From Platycnemis pennipes (taxonomy: Eukaryota > Arthropoda > Insecta > Odonata > Platycnemididae), in assembly GCA_933228895.1 (NCBI GenBank), contig OW121846.1, positions 50,238,107 to 50,302,106 on the forward strand: DNA of 64,000 nt, given 5' to 3'. The notes under the pieces were generated by a model. It worked only from the letters and a program-made list of their open reading frames with translations, made no database searches and was not told where the DNA came from. This document shows, piece by piece, positions 1-10,936 of the stretch. The position numbers and the translations under genes were made by a program. Position 1 is the stretch's first letter; every line of letters starts with the position of its first letter.

Positions 1-1570
1 ACTTATTTAAAAAATTAAAACTAAGTTGGCAGCAACACGCAATTTGCCTCTCTTTTGTCACACTATGAGAAATTTTAGTTCCAAAAACATTCCTCGGCGC
101 AGTGTGCATTTGTTATTTTACTCTGAATTAATTGGAATTAATCATGGACACAATGTAAACAAAATAGTTTAAGCTTCTTAATTTATAAAATTACCCATTC
201 CAATGGTTTCTTCGTGAGGAAGAAATTTTCTGAAAAAAAACTTTTCTGAAAATTACCCTTTATTACGGTAATTTTCAGGGGTGTTGGTAATTTACGAAAA
301 ATACCACGGTAATTTACCAAGTTGCCCATCTCTAATTATGCTTGATTTGATCTGTAAACCAACATTAGATAATGCCGTACTGATATGTCCCATTTCATTA
401 CACGCGGTTACTCGTCACATTTTGATTTTCTTGGGAAATCATTGACCGTGGTCACAACACAGGGTATGGCAAAAAGTACATTACCTTTGACTAGATTAGG
501 AACTTGAGCTGGATGACACTTTTGCTAGAAATATTGTCAGCATGTCCACCATTAATTTAAGCAGATTAACTAGTTGAGGGTGAGATACAACTTGTAGAGA
601 GTAATTTGATGTTGGCTACATTCAAAGGCTTGGCATTTTAGTAGCTTTTTCTAAAACAAAAAAGGCCAGTGAAGGTTGTTTAGTGTATCTTATTTTCTCA
701 TCATAAACTTGTCTAACATACAATAACTTCCTGTTCACCTCACTCCCTTCATCTTCTTACAGCGTGATTCACTCTCATCGATACATTCTATCTCTTGCAG
801 GACATCTTTTATTACGCTTAATTTTCACCGAAAATGCTTTTGCTCTCATTATTATAGTTTTTTTATTTTTCTCCATTCCTTTTTCTTTAGCTATTTTGAC
901 AGCTTCTTATTCAATCAAGCCATCACAAATAAATTCTTTCTCATCAACTTCAAGGAGTGCAAATTTATCCTCACTTCTAAATTCAACTTTCTTGAACACC
1001 ACTACATATCTTCCATGAATTTCCTAATTCAGCAAAGGATTTTAGTGAACAACTAAATATGTTACGTTTGAAAATGAGTAATTAAACTGACTTTTGCATG
1101 ATTTATTTGAAAAGATAATTGTCTATTGTATGCCCATGTTCATACGTACTGCTATTTACTTGTGTTAATTTCATTGTACAGTATGGTCTAGTGGAGTATA
1201 TTGTAAAATAATGTATTAATCCACTTTCCAACCCTTTGTCACCAGATTTTAATCCACTTGCAAATGTATTTATTATTTATCACTACAATTAGATTTATTC
1301 CAACTCGCTCTCTCCCTCAAACCTTATAAAATCATTCACATACTTTATCAATACTTCTTTTTCAAATACAGATCCACTGTTCAGTCACTTCATCCAATCC
1401 AGCAGTAATGCTATGTATGGCATCTACTACATGATACCCTTTCTAAAATTACCTTAATATTTGTTGTTCAATTTTAGTTGCTGTTATGGCCATTCTGAAG
1501 ATGTTTGGAAGATGGTATGCTTTATAATTTGCGATGGCCCCCTGATATATTGGCTAGTTAAGATGTGGTG
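1..1570. other. Anonymous AT-rich sequence, no gene seen
   Basis: No open frame here looks like a known protein. The segment ending near 332 reads GGTAATTTACCAAGTTGCCCATCTCTA, in two parts GGTAATTTACC and GCCCATCTCTA; the last part resembles the hAT-type end seen intact at 51973 (CCCATCTCTA), so 200-332 may be the right end of an hAT-like MITE whose left end I cannot place. The rest shows no repeats or motifs I recognise. Confidence 0.4.
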
Positions 1571-1909
1571 TTAGGAGGCATCAAAACAACTGAAACATTT
1601 TGATTGAGGCAATTTAAATAATGTGTTTGGCCAGGAACATTTTCTGTAATCAATAATATTTTTAAGGATACCCTCTGTTGCACTGTGTCTTAACTTCAGG
1701 ACTAACAGGGCATAAACCAGTCTTTCAAAAGGCCGTGCATCATCCACGATCTGGTATTTGACCGATAATACACCAGCAAACTTGACTAGCATTCTTAAAA
1801 GCCTGAAAATCATCACTAAGGTATGTAAGGAATGGTTGTGATAGATAGCCTTAAGCATTTCCTCCCACCAATAGTGACTCTTATTTTTGAATGATCTATA
1901 ATCAGGCAT
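1571..1909 (-). CDS. Unidentified open frame of 112 codons
   Basis: An uninterrupted minus-strand frame of 112 residues. It is mildly hydrophobic with leucine-rich helical-looking segments and no signal peptide, zinc finger or transposase motif that I recognise. Codon composition is not obviously different from the surrounding non-coding DNA. It lies about 5 kb downstream of the KIF3B stop codon on the same strand, so it could be an exon of the next gene or decayed transposon coding sequence, or an accidental frame in AT-rich DNA. I do not assign a function. Confidence 0.15.
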   Translation of the reverse strand: MPDYRSFKNKSHYWWEEMLKAIYHNHSLHTLVMIFRLLRMLVKFAGVLSVKYQIVDDARPFERLVYALLVLKLRHSATEGILKNIIDYRKCSWPNTLFKLPQSKCFSCFDAS

Positions 1910-4900
1910 ACTTTTCTCCTATGCATCAATGTAGATATGATCTGGTATTTTATTTCCAAAAGGGAGCTATCAGTATTACATATTTTCTCAGGTAAAACAG
2001 TTTAACTTACTACATAATAACTTGTTCAACTACCCCCAAAACTTCTTAGTAGCTTCATCTGCACAGACAGCCTCCCCACGTCTGTACTTTCCCATTGTGA
2101 ATATTTTTTAAATCTATTGAACCAGCCAAGGCTAACATCAAAATTTTGGTCACTATCCTCACCCTCTATTGTTTTTCGATAATCAAAGGGATGTACATGT
2201 CTCTTCCAGGATAGTTATAACTGTTAAAGGAATCCATTTTTCAACTTGAACCTTCAACCAAATAAGTCAGTTTCCATTTCTTGGATCGGTCCTTTTCTTT
2301 TTAGAACAATTATCATCACCTTTTAGTCCCATGCCTTTAACATCACTCATTATTCAATCACTTTATTTCATAGTGGTGATCAAACTTGACATCAATAAGT
2401 TATATTGCCGTGCTAAAGAAGTCAACATTTAGCTGGCTTGAAACTGTTGCCAAATGTGTTGTTTTTGCACTAAATCATTATTGACTTTTCTCAAGCAAAC
2501 ATTTTCACTCAGAATACACTGATTTATCAGAACAAAACAGTCGACAAAAAAGTAAATAACACAATAGAACAGCCAATGCTGACTAGGAACCACCAAGCAA
2601 ATAGACTTTCAAATGAAAACTACAATATCAGCTGACTATTCAGGGTTAGGATGGAACAAAAGGCACAGTTGTTGGGCACTAACTTTGCAATGTTACTCCA
2701 AACTTTGTTCTAACTGGAGTGGCCCAAAGAGAGAATTCAATAAGTTTTTATGGTACAGTTTCAAATGACAACTTTCAATAAATTTTCAATTTCGATCATA
2801 ATGGGTCCTATAATAACATACAGTTGTCCAGTTCTAATGTTCACCAATCAGTAGGTCAAAATGAGAATTTGAAAATATCATAAATCTAAATGACGTTGTT
2901 AAGCTACGACTTTTTCAAAAGATTTTGGTCATAACTTTGGTTGGTCACAAGTCGGGGAGTGCCTGTACTATCATTGGATGCTACTGGGTTGTGATGAGAA
3001 ATATCCCAGCTCCTTTGGTTGTTAAACACAAATCCCTACCCATGAGAAAACAAGTTAGTTCAGTACTAGATGAAAATGCTGAGAAAAAATGACAAAGCAC
3101 ATTCCTCACCATTCCCTCTTTGTGCTCCTGTACTACATATATCTAGGGTAAATAACAGAAATTCAAACCTTAAAAGAACTTTTGGTGCAGGATATCCCAT
3201 CTCTTCAACCCCCATTTAAGTCAATTCATAATAAACATTTGAGGAAAAAATTCATTAATTAGCATAATAAATAAAACCATGGAACCAAAAGTCTTAGAGC
3301 ATAAGTTTTATTTCAAAACTTGTGTGAATTCTTCATAAACGAATAATACAACTTGAAACAAACAAATTTTAAAGCATTTAAAATCAAACAGTCTTTCTCA
3401 TTGAGAGCACAGCCTTCACAGTAAAATTTTAACATTAAAGTCAAAAACAGGCACTTCAGCATTTCTTTACTGTGCATTTAACTATTTTAAATGATAAATT
3501 ATTCTTTGGTAATTTATACTATATAACATAATTACAAGCCACAAATCAGGAATGTATTAATTTACACATTTTAAAAAAGGTATGTTATAAAAAGTATGAC
3601 TAGCATTCTTGATATCACAAAATAATTTTTGCTATTTCAGAAAATATGAATGACGTTAAGAATATATTATGTAGTATCAATTAACTCTCTCACAGGTAAA
3701 CTCTGAATACCCAGGTTTTACAGAGAACCCTTTTCTCTAGATAGAGGAAATGAATAACGGCGAGATATGGTGGACATTTTCCATTATGGACAAATGAAAG
3801 AACTTAGTAATGTGATCATCAGACCAGATGATGACACTATGTATCAAAACCTAGGACATCCCCATAAAACTTAATGTAGAGTCCACGAAGTTCTTTCATT
3901 TGTCCTTTCCTCTAACTTTGCTTAAATTCTTAATACACGTTGGGAGTGACTACATAAATTAGCTAACACATACTGAGAAGAATTTCATGGGTATGATATG
4001 AAGGGAAGAAACGAAATCAACAGAGATACAAGAGAAATAAATTTAGGAGGACAACTCAAAAATACGAGGCAACACTAGCACTATACAAACTGCAATCACT
4101 CAGAACAAATTTTAAATCAAATTACCATGTGAGGCCGATTAGAAATATTTATGACAAGTTCAAATATTCTTGTTAAGAATATAATGAAAAACATAGTTTA
4201 TATGCATGTGACACAAATATAAAAATAATAAGCACGATTCAGGAAAATAATTACATCATCACGTAGCTATAAATTCCAAACTTTACTAACTGACCAGGTA
4301 AATGGTATCATCCAGTTTTTCAGTTGAAAGTGATAGCTCTGGAAAGCGAATTTTTAGAAGAGTGTATATGCATCATTATATCATTAAATGCACCGTGGTC
4401 AAACACAAATTTAGGAGTGATGGTAACTTAAGGAAATATAAGTCATGCAATATCTATGTATCCCCAATACCCCACTCCCAAAAATATTACTACTACCTGC
4501 CATCAAGTATGCACATCTAAATTTAGTGAATGCTGAAATTTCAAGTCCAAACATTCACCAGAAACTTGATTCTATTCCACCCATGAAATACTTGCAAGGG
4601 TCACGCCTTATCTTATGGGCTACATGGCAGTAGGGAATTTTTTTTCTCAATTTTGCCCCAATATAAAAAATGTTATCATTATTATCCCCTTAAGTTACAA
4701 TAATCACTTAAAATGTTAACTATAAAGTCACAAATGAAATTATTTATTATTAAGTTTCAAATTCCCAAGTCTAAGTTTCAAAGAAGCTTTCCTGAGGGAT
4801 AGCCAGGACTAGGACTAATTCTTTAAGGGACACAACTTTCCAGAATTAAAATTTTTGAACTATAGTTGAGTCCCCAGTTACAACATCTAACATCAATGGC

Positions 4901-5695
4901 AATTTATTGATGCAGCAATTGTTTCACACTATCAAATTTTCTGAAATAGCAAAAACTACATCAGGAATTCTCACATGGAATGATGACTAGATATTTCATG
5001 AATAAATTATAGGAATTCAGCTTATTACAATTCCAAATCTTAGTGAAATTCACTTACAAACGATGACAGTCTGAGGGTAAAGCACTAATGAGTACAATAA
5101 TATGTATTTTCCCTGACATTTAATGAAGTGACAAATCAAATTACAAAATTTAAGCTTTTCACCAATGCTTAAAATTCAGGCTGAGAGAAAAACCTGATCA
5201 AATTTAACATGAGGCCAGCAAAAACATAAAAACATATTTTAACTGGAACTCTATACCTCAGTAATCCATATAAACAGAAGTGTGCGCTTATTCCAAAGCA
5301 AAGGAAATGAAACTATACAACGGTTAAAGCAATGTAAGGAGCCATCCACAAACATTTTTTGATCCTTCTTCCCATTTCTATGAGTAATATGTATCATGGA
5401 CATAGTGTGAAGAATCTAAGTGTCGTCGTGTATTTTGTATAATATCCTTTGGCATTATACAATATATAGATGGCTTCTTAAGGGGAATTAAATAATTTGC
5501 ATAAAAGGCTATAAATTTTTTTCCACAAATACTTTTAATAACAACACAAATCACCAGTTAACTTATTCTAGACATGGATTTTTATGTCTAAATGACTCAC
5601 TTTAATTAAATAAAGAATTTGGCAGGTGAAATATTCTCATAATCAATTATTTTTTTTGTTATCCTTAATGACTAGCATTCACAATAATCTGTGCT
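1910..5695. other. Non-coding AT-rich stretch
   Basis: No coding sequence could be supported. Open frames at 4302-4633 overlap each other in different frames and look random. The only structured feature seen is the 18-bp inverted repeat at 3788-3905. On the minus strand several AATAAA or ATTAAA hexamers occur (for example near 4900 and 3310), so part of this stretch could be 3' UTR of the KIF3B transcript or of an unseen gene, but none is decisive. Confidence 0.4.
3788..3905. repeat. Perfect 18-bp inverted repeat, 82-bp loop
   Basis: GGACAAATGAAAGAACTT at 3788-3805 is exactly matched in inverse by 3888-3905. The spacer is 82 bp. No clear target duplication flanks it. It may be the core of a short foldback MITE; a chance 18-bp perfect match at this distance is unlikely. 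Confidence 0.6.
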
Positions 5696-5893
5696 TCATA
5701 TACCACGCAGGTACAGCAATAGGTATACTGTGATTAAAACAAGGAATATTGCATATATCTTTTTATAATAATGTGCCCCGAGGCAACTGGTAATACGTCT
5801 CATACATCTTCCAACTCCCACTAATATCTGTTCTCTTTCTTCTTCTTCATCAAAAATACCATTACTGGTTATGTAGTCAGCACTGGAATTCAT
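5696..5893 (-). CDS. Possible last exon of a tail-anchored membrane protein
   Basis: A minus-strand frame of 65 codons ends in a stop with the layout acidic stretch (DEEEEREQ), amphipathic basic segment (RCMRRITSC), then about 17 hydrophobic residues (IYAIFLVLITVYLLLYL) and a three-residue tail. This is the arrangement of SNARE-like and other tail-anchored proteins. An AG that could act as a splice acceptor (GAATTCCAG) lies four codons in, which would make this a terminal exon starting near residue 5. The pyrimidine tract before it is poor. I do not recognise the family. It lies 1.0 kb downstream of the KIF3B stop on the same strand, so it could also be a chance frame in that gene's 3' UTR. 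Confidence 0.3.
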   Translation of the reverse strand: MNSSADYITSNGIFDEEEEREQILVGVGRCMRRITSCLGAHYYKKIYAIFLVLITVYLLLYLRGI

Positions 5894-6043
5894 ATCAAGA
5901 ATGGTGAGATCAATGTTTACAAAATATCAGGCGACATCACATGGTCATCTGAAGCATTGAGACAGATGGCCACTTCCCATCAATCATTAACTTCCTACTT
6001 TCATGAAAATTGTTCAAGCCCTAAGCAAAAGTTTTTTTAATGC

Positions 6044-6305
6044 TTAACCCTTAGCGGTCCAACATTGAGGCTGGCTCGACAGGCCTAGCAGCACAATGAA
6101 CAGGCACTAGCAGCAGGTCCAACGTCGAGTTAACCTCGACATCAGATGGCACTGTGATTATGCGCATTTTATGGAAGGTGCTGCTATCTTATGTCACTTT
6201 TGTGAACTTCTAGTAGCATGTGAAGCCATTTCACCTATTTTTCAAATAGTATTTCTTTTGGCTACTACATGAAATCCACAAAAAAATTGGACCGAAAAGG
6301 GTTAA
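6044..6305. mobile_element. 262-bp MITE with TTAA target site (piggyBac-type)
   Basis: TTAA flanks both ends (6044-6047 and 6302-6305). The left terminus TTAACCCTTAGCGGTCCAA is mirrored by TTAACCCTTTTCGGTCCAA on the right. The interior has no open frame but contains the near-perfect palindrome GTCGAGTTAACCTCGAC. TTAA target choice is diagnostic of piggyBac-like (and Kolobok) transposases, so this is a non-autonomous copy mobilised in trans. Confidence 0.8.
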
Positions 6306-6722
6306 AGCAATACTTGATTTGAAATAATTAAAACAAGATAAAAATCATGAACATGAACGATGGATGGTTTTCACAACTAAAGAAACAGAAGAAAAAATTA
6401 AAGAGGAATAATTTTCGAAACCTAAACAAATCAACTGAGAAAATACTGGTAAACATAAACTGAACAGTAATACCATCCTAGGACATAAAAACATGAAATA
6501 CTAATGAAACTTGTTCATTTGTTCCACATTTCTGCCACAATGAACAACAGAAAATGTTGCAAGTCACCCATTTTGTCTGGGCATAATAATGTTATTTAAA
6601 ATTAAATGAAATTTACACTCAAGCAGAGAAACCTATCAACTCTAGTTAATTGAATTAGAGATGGTTATGCAGAGCAAAAATTGCAAACAAAATGTTAATG
6701 AAAGTCACTAAATAAGTTATCA

Positions 6723-6871
6723 TTAACCTTTTCGCTGCGCCACACACTCCGGAAACCTACTCGTCACATGTGGCGGAAAAGTGAAAGGGCTACAGTAGGA
6801 ACGAAAAAGTACGTTCACAGCAGCCTACCGTGCGATCGTACTAGGTACGTTCACAGCAGCAAACGGAATAA
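6723..6871. mobile_element. 149-bp MITE inside presumed KIF3B 3' UTR
   Basis: Closely related to the element at 62869-63019. The left end starts TTAACCTTTTCGCTGCGC; the right end has decayed (ATAA in place of TTAA, after GCAGCAAACGG). The internal direct repeat GTACGTTCACAGCAGC occurs twice, and a GCGATCGTAC stretch lies between the two copies. It lies 48 bp downstream, in transcript sense, of the KIF3B stop codon, so it is probably transcribed as part of the 3' UTR. Confidence 0.75.
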
Positions 6872-6918
6872 TGCAGTGCTTGTATAGATAAATAAGTTAT
6901 TTTTAAATGGCAAGTAAT

Positions 6919-7012
6919 CTATTTTGGAACTAAACCACGTGGTACTGGGTAAATAGGTGGAAGAGTTGAAGGCCCAGCAGAAGAAGGAGGCCTTGGAAGA
7001 GATGGAGTTGAT
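6919..7012 (-). CDS. KIF3B: KIF3B-type kinesin-II, terminal coding exon
   Basis: This exon encodes 30 residues and the TAG stop. It is preceded by a good acceptor (ACTTTCAG), and its first base completes an arginine codon begun by AG at the end of the 32735-32539 exon. The peptide is Ser/Pro-rich and ends YPVPRGLVPK. Vertebrate KIF3B proteins end in a very similar Tyr-Pro...ArgGlyLeuValProLys tail after a Ser/Thr/Pro-rich linker; KIF3A and KIF3C do not. That terminal motif is the strongest single piece of evidence for the KIF3B assignment. The intron that separates it from the preceding exon is 25,526 bp. The 3' UTR starts at 6918; I see no convincing poly(A) signal close by. Confidence 0.9.
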
Positions 7013-7792
7013 CTGAAAGTAAAAAGGACACAAGTAATGGTAAGTTTAAATGCATGCATAACACAAAGTCATTTTCTACAAAATAGTACCACGAAGGTTA
7101 ATGTCACTCCAGCATATTAAAGGTCCAATTTTGCATGCACAACTCATTTCTATCAATTATAATTCAGTCCCAACTACATTTAACCTCACCTGTTTCACTT
7201 CACTGAAATTTAATGCTACAAATTTGTCAGACAGCAAGTACCATACCCATTTAAGTCTAAGATGACCTTTTTAGACTAAATTTTCAATGAAAATACTATG
7301 GCTTGAGTTGGATCCGAATGTGAAGTGAACATGGAAGTGAGAAAATATGATACATACATAAAATACACCGTGCAATGAATATGTAATGCATGAAAGCGTA
7401 GTTATGACATATGTATAATAAAGATGATGCGTTCTCATGAAAATCATTAGAGGATTTCAAAAGTTATTGAAGCAAAAAATAAACAATAATATCTACATAA
7501 ATATTTAATGTAGGAATGATAATTATTTCTACTGATAATGATTATATACAGCAACAGTATTTCAATCTAGCATGTAAAATATCCTTCAACTAAAAAAAAC
7601 GAATGCTGAAATCATTTAGTGGTTTCACTTTCTGCACTTTTACATTTATCAATAGAGGGTGAATTTATGACTGATTTATGAATTACATATGTAACCTTCA
7701 AAGAATGACAAATCATGTTAACATGTTAAAATATGAGCATTACATATACATGGCATCAGTGCTAAGAGTAAGTTATAATATACAGTGGAATC
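7013..7792. other. Start of 25.5-kb KIF3B intron, nothing recognised
   Basis: AT-rich intronic sequence next to the last-exon acceptor. No open frame, tRNA-like element or terminal repeat was seen before the Tigger-like fragment at 7793. Confidence 0.5.
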
Positions 7793-8338
7793 CCGGTATA
7801 ACGAGTGCTCATAATCCCTCGAAATTGAGCGCTCATTATATCCGAAGGTGTTGAAAAAAACCCACCTAATTCTCATAGTCGTTCGTATTTACAGTTTTTC
7901 TTTTGTTTCCGTGGTATTTGACGAAGGTAAACAGAAAAAAAGTCATTTCAGGAACAATCTGGTAGAATATCAACATATTTCATGAAAGAAACAAGACATT
8001 TTCAATTATATAAAACATTAATTCCCCTAGTTTCGGTGTTTTTCTTCCAGTTCTTCTATTTTTCGATCGCCGAAGAAAGCTGTAAAGACAGCGTAACTAG
8101 TCGGAATTAAAATATTAGGTATACTGTGGAAGTTTTTGGATAATTTTGCGAATATGTCATGACGATAATATCAGCTTTGTCGAGTTTTCGAATGTTAACC
8201 GGTACGTCCATCAATTGATTTTGAGTTTTTAAAATTGACGATATATCGTTGCTCGATAAGATATCGGGAAACGATAAATATCACGATAAAATACCATGAT
8301 ATTGCATCCCGATAAAATATCACGATATCGCGCCCTGT
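7793..8338 (-). mobile_element. Truncated Tigger-like MITE carrying GATATC repeats
   Basis: Begins after a TA with CAGTGGAATCCCGGTATAAC, the same terminal sequence found at 46088 and, inverted, at 30896. The body matches the 46088-47576 copy for about 450 bp (including the segment around the TTTTTCGATCGCCGAAGAAAG motif), then jumps directly to a short remnant of the GATAAGATATCGGG minisatellite and stops. There is no partner terminus on the other side, so the copy is broken. Confidence 0.7.
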
Positions 8339-8551
8339 ATACGTAAACTGTATTAGTAAAGGAAGGAGGCATACAATGCAAGTATTAGTAGTAGTTTAAG
8401 ATTAAGGGTGCACTGACAGCAATAGTCATTTTGTACTCATAACAATATTATTTGTGTATCTTGTATTGAATTATTTTAACTTATTTGGATGGATTTAATG
8501 CTTTTATATCCATCATTAATCTTTAAATTTTAAATTAAATGCTTTAAAATG

Positions 8552-8810
8552 CATTTAATATTGACCTGCGATTCTTCTAGCTATGGTGTAGGAGCAGTGC
8601 TCATTCATCAAATTGATAATGTCGAAAGACCTGTCTCATTCAGTTCCACTACCTTAAGTAAGGCAGAGTAAAATTATTCACGATTGGAACGGGAAGGAAT
8701 AGCAATTGTCTTTGCATTAAAAAAATTCCATAAATATCTGTATGGGTGAAAATTTTTGTTGGTCGCAGATCATAAACCTTTATGCAGTATTTTTTCACCA
8801 ACCAAGGGTA
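8552..8810 (+). pseudogene. Ty3/gypsy RNase H fragment
   Basis: Conceptual translation gives the Ty3/gypsy RNase H signature in order: CDSSSYGVGAVLIH, RPVSFSSTTLSKAE, NYSRLEREGIAIVFALKKFHKYLYG and ADHKPLCSIF (the third in parts NYSRLEREG and IAIVFALKKFHKYLYG). Two in-frame stops (after SKAE and after YLYG) show it is dead. The frame is cut at 8810-8812 by the Tigger TIR. The same retroelement appears to resume at about 13139, so this is the left piece of a split pol gene. Reverse transcriptase sequence upstream is missing. Confidence 0.85.
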
Positions 8811-9329
8811 TACAGTGGAACATGGTTAGTACGTTCCACCTTAGCACGTTTTCCCCCTTTGTACAGCGATTTCACTCCATCCTGGTACCATCAGTACAAA
8901 ATACAGGTAAATAATTTGGTCCGTACGTATTTAAAAATGGTGCTTTCCTGGTTAGTACGTTCAATTACCTGCTATAAAGCAAACCACAAGACCTTTTCTA
9001 GTATCTTTTAAGTTGTGTATGCCACCGAATTAACATGTAGGTTTAGTTTCACATGACCCTTGACCGTCTAATGTTCATCCATATGCATTTCTCAATTTTC
9101 GTAACGTGGTGAATAACAATATGTGGCTGTTCACCGAGTGTGTCTGAATATGGGTCGCAATTATTTCATGGTGATATTCTCAGCCTCATAATATCATGGT
9201 TTGCGGTTCTGAACAGAGGTGAGTATTTAGTAGCATGGGTTTCGGGTCACTATTTTAAGTCCCACCCTGACCGATATGAAAACAGTCGTTGGTCAAACAG
9301 TAACCATTATTACTGCAGTCAATGAGAAG

Positions 9330-9773
9330 CCCTGATTATCACCCACCCCGAGCTCCTCATGAGTTCGTGAGCGGACACTTGTTCGTATTGCACGTGTTAT
9401 AATTGCAAGAGCAGTTTAATTCCATTTGACATGGAAAGAAAATGAGTGGTGAAGCAGATTAAAACTGCAGAAAAGATTGAAATTCTCGAAGAAGTGGACC
9501 AAAATCCACACATAAAGCGAGTCGAATTAGCGCGAAGATTAAACATTCTTGGCCCTGATTATCACCCACCCCGAGCTCCTCATGAGTTCGTGAGCAGACA
9601 CTTGTTCGTATTGCACGTGTTATAATTGCAAGAGCAGTTTAATTCCATTTGACATGGAAAGAAAATGAGTGGTGAAGCAGATTACAACTGCAGAAAAGAT
9701 TGAAATTCTCGAAGAAGTGGACCAAAATCCACACATAATGCGAGTCGAATTAGCGCGAAGATTAAACATTCTT
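9330..9773 (+). repeat. 222-bp tandem duplication of the Tigger 5' coding end
   Basis: The segment starting GCCCTGATTATCACCCACCC at 9330 recurs at 9552, exactly 222 bp on, with only a few substitutions (for example ATTAAAACTG versus ATTACAACTG). Each copy contains the 5' untranslated part and roughly the first 37 codons of the transposase. Two abutting head-to-tail copies indicate a local segmental duplication after insertion, not two insertions. Confidence 0.9.
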
Positions 9774-10900
9774 GCATCCACTTTAAGCACGATTGTAAGT
9801 AATCGTGAAAAAATGCGACATCTTGGTGACAAAAAGAGAAAGCGCAGTTGTGATGGGAATTATCACAAAATTGCAAATCAATTGCGAATCATCGGCATTG
9901 TAAATATCATTGTCCCGATGATATTTACAAATCTGATGAGATTGGTTTATTTTTCAACTTATTACCACATCGAACGTACGCATTCAAAAGGAGAAAAATT
10001 CCATGGTGGAAAATTAAACAAAGAGAGACTGACCGTTCTGTTGTGCTTCAACGAGAGTGGAACTGAAGAGCTAATGCCACTAGTGATAGGGAAATCTAAA
10101 CACCTGAGGTGTTTCAAGAACGTTCCAACCTTTCCCAGTCAATATACAGCTAACCCTTCAGCATGGATGACGACATCTATTTTTGAAACCTTTCTGCGTG
10201 GGATTGATGCCAAACTGGGAGGCGAAAATGGAAAAATTTCACTTTTTGTCGATCTATGTGCTGCTCGTCCCATCGAAACAAGTTACCTAAGGAACATTCG
10301 GGTCGAATTCTTTCCAGAGAACACAACTAGTCACCTTTAGCCCCTTGACCAAGGTGTCATCCGATGTTCCAAGCAAAACTAAAGAAGATTGCTTATACAA
10401 AAGAGGCTGGCAACCCTACAAACAGCTGAGTGGAAGATAGACGTTATGCATGCCATGCACTTCCTCAAATATGCATGGGATTCCGTAACCAAAGAAAACA
10501 TCACCAGTTCCTTTAAAGCTGCTGGATTTACTCATATAGAGTCTGAAATAATGGATGATACAGCAAAGGAGGCACAACTGACTGCTTTCCCCCAGAAGAG
10601 TGGCGTCAGATTGCTAAGGGTGAATTTCAACGAGTATACTGCGAGTGCAATAATAATCTTACTCTTTGTCAGACCATTTTGATTGATGAAATTCACGAGC
10701 AGGAGTTGGTAGAATTGGACAAAAACGATGATACTGATCAAGAAATTGAGAGAGATCCAGTTCCCACTTTAGCCAAAACAGTCAAAGCTATGGAGTACGT
10801 ACGCCGTTACTTACCAAGTGTTATGGGAGAAAACGATGCTTTGGAACTCCACGTGAAGCTCAATGCAAAAATACTTTATCTCGGCACAATAGGTAAATAA
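9669..10900 (+). pseudogene. Tigger/pogo transposase pseudogene
   Basis: The N-terminal part is a CENP-B-type helix-turn-helix (AEKIEILEEVDQNPH, then RVELARRLNILASTLSTIVS). The DDE region follows after an internal deletion of very roughly 60 residues or more: GEKFHGGKLNKERLTVLLC, LMPLVIGKSKHLRCFKNV, AWMTTSIFETFLRGID and FVDLCAARP, the last matching the second catalytic aspartate block. The codon before PLDQGV has become a stop (TAG at 10338-10340). Beyond it the frame shifts and the C-terminal part continues (AMHFLKYAWDSV, then TVKAMEYVRRYLP) to a terminal stop at 10900. Several lesions make it inactive. An upstream duplicated start region lies at 9449. Confidence 0.85.
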
Positions 10901-10936
10901 AAAGCAGACTACATTGGACAAATTTTTTATGTGAAT

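Larger units (their letters stand above)
8813..10930 (+). mobile_element. Decayed Tigger/pogo element inserted in gypsy pol
   Basis: After TA at 8811-8812 the sequence starts CAGTGGAACATGGTTAGTAC, a typical Tigger/pogo terminal repeat. Tc1/mariner-superfamily elements duplicate TA. The transposase remnant lies at 9669-10900. I cannot find the matching right terminus; the element seems to run into the TTAA element starting at 10937, so the right end was lost or lies hidden beyond it. The block 8813-13138 as a whole interrupts the gypsy pol sequence. Confidence 0.75.
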
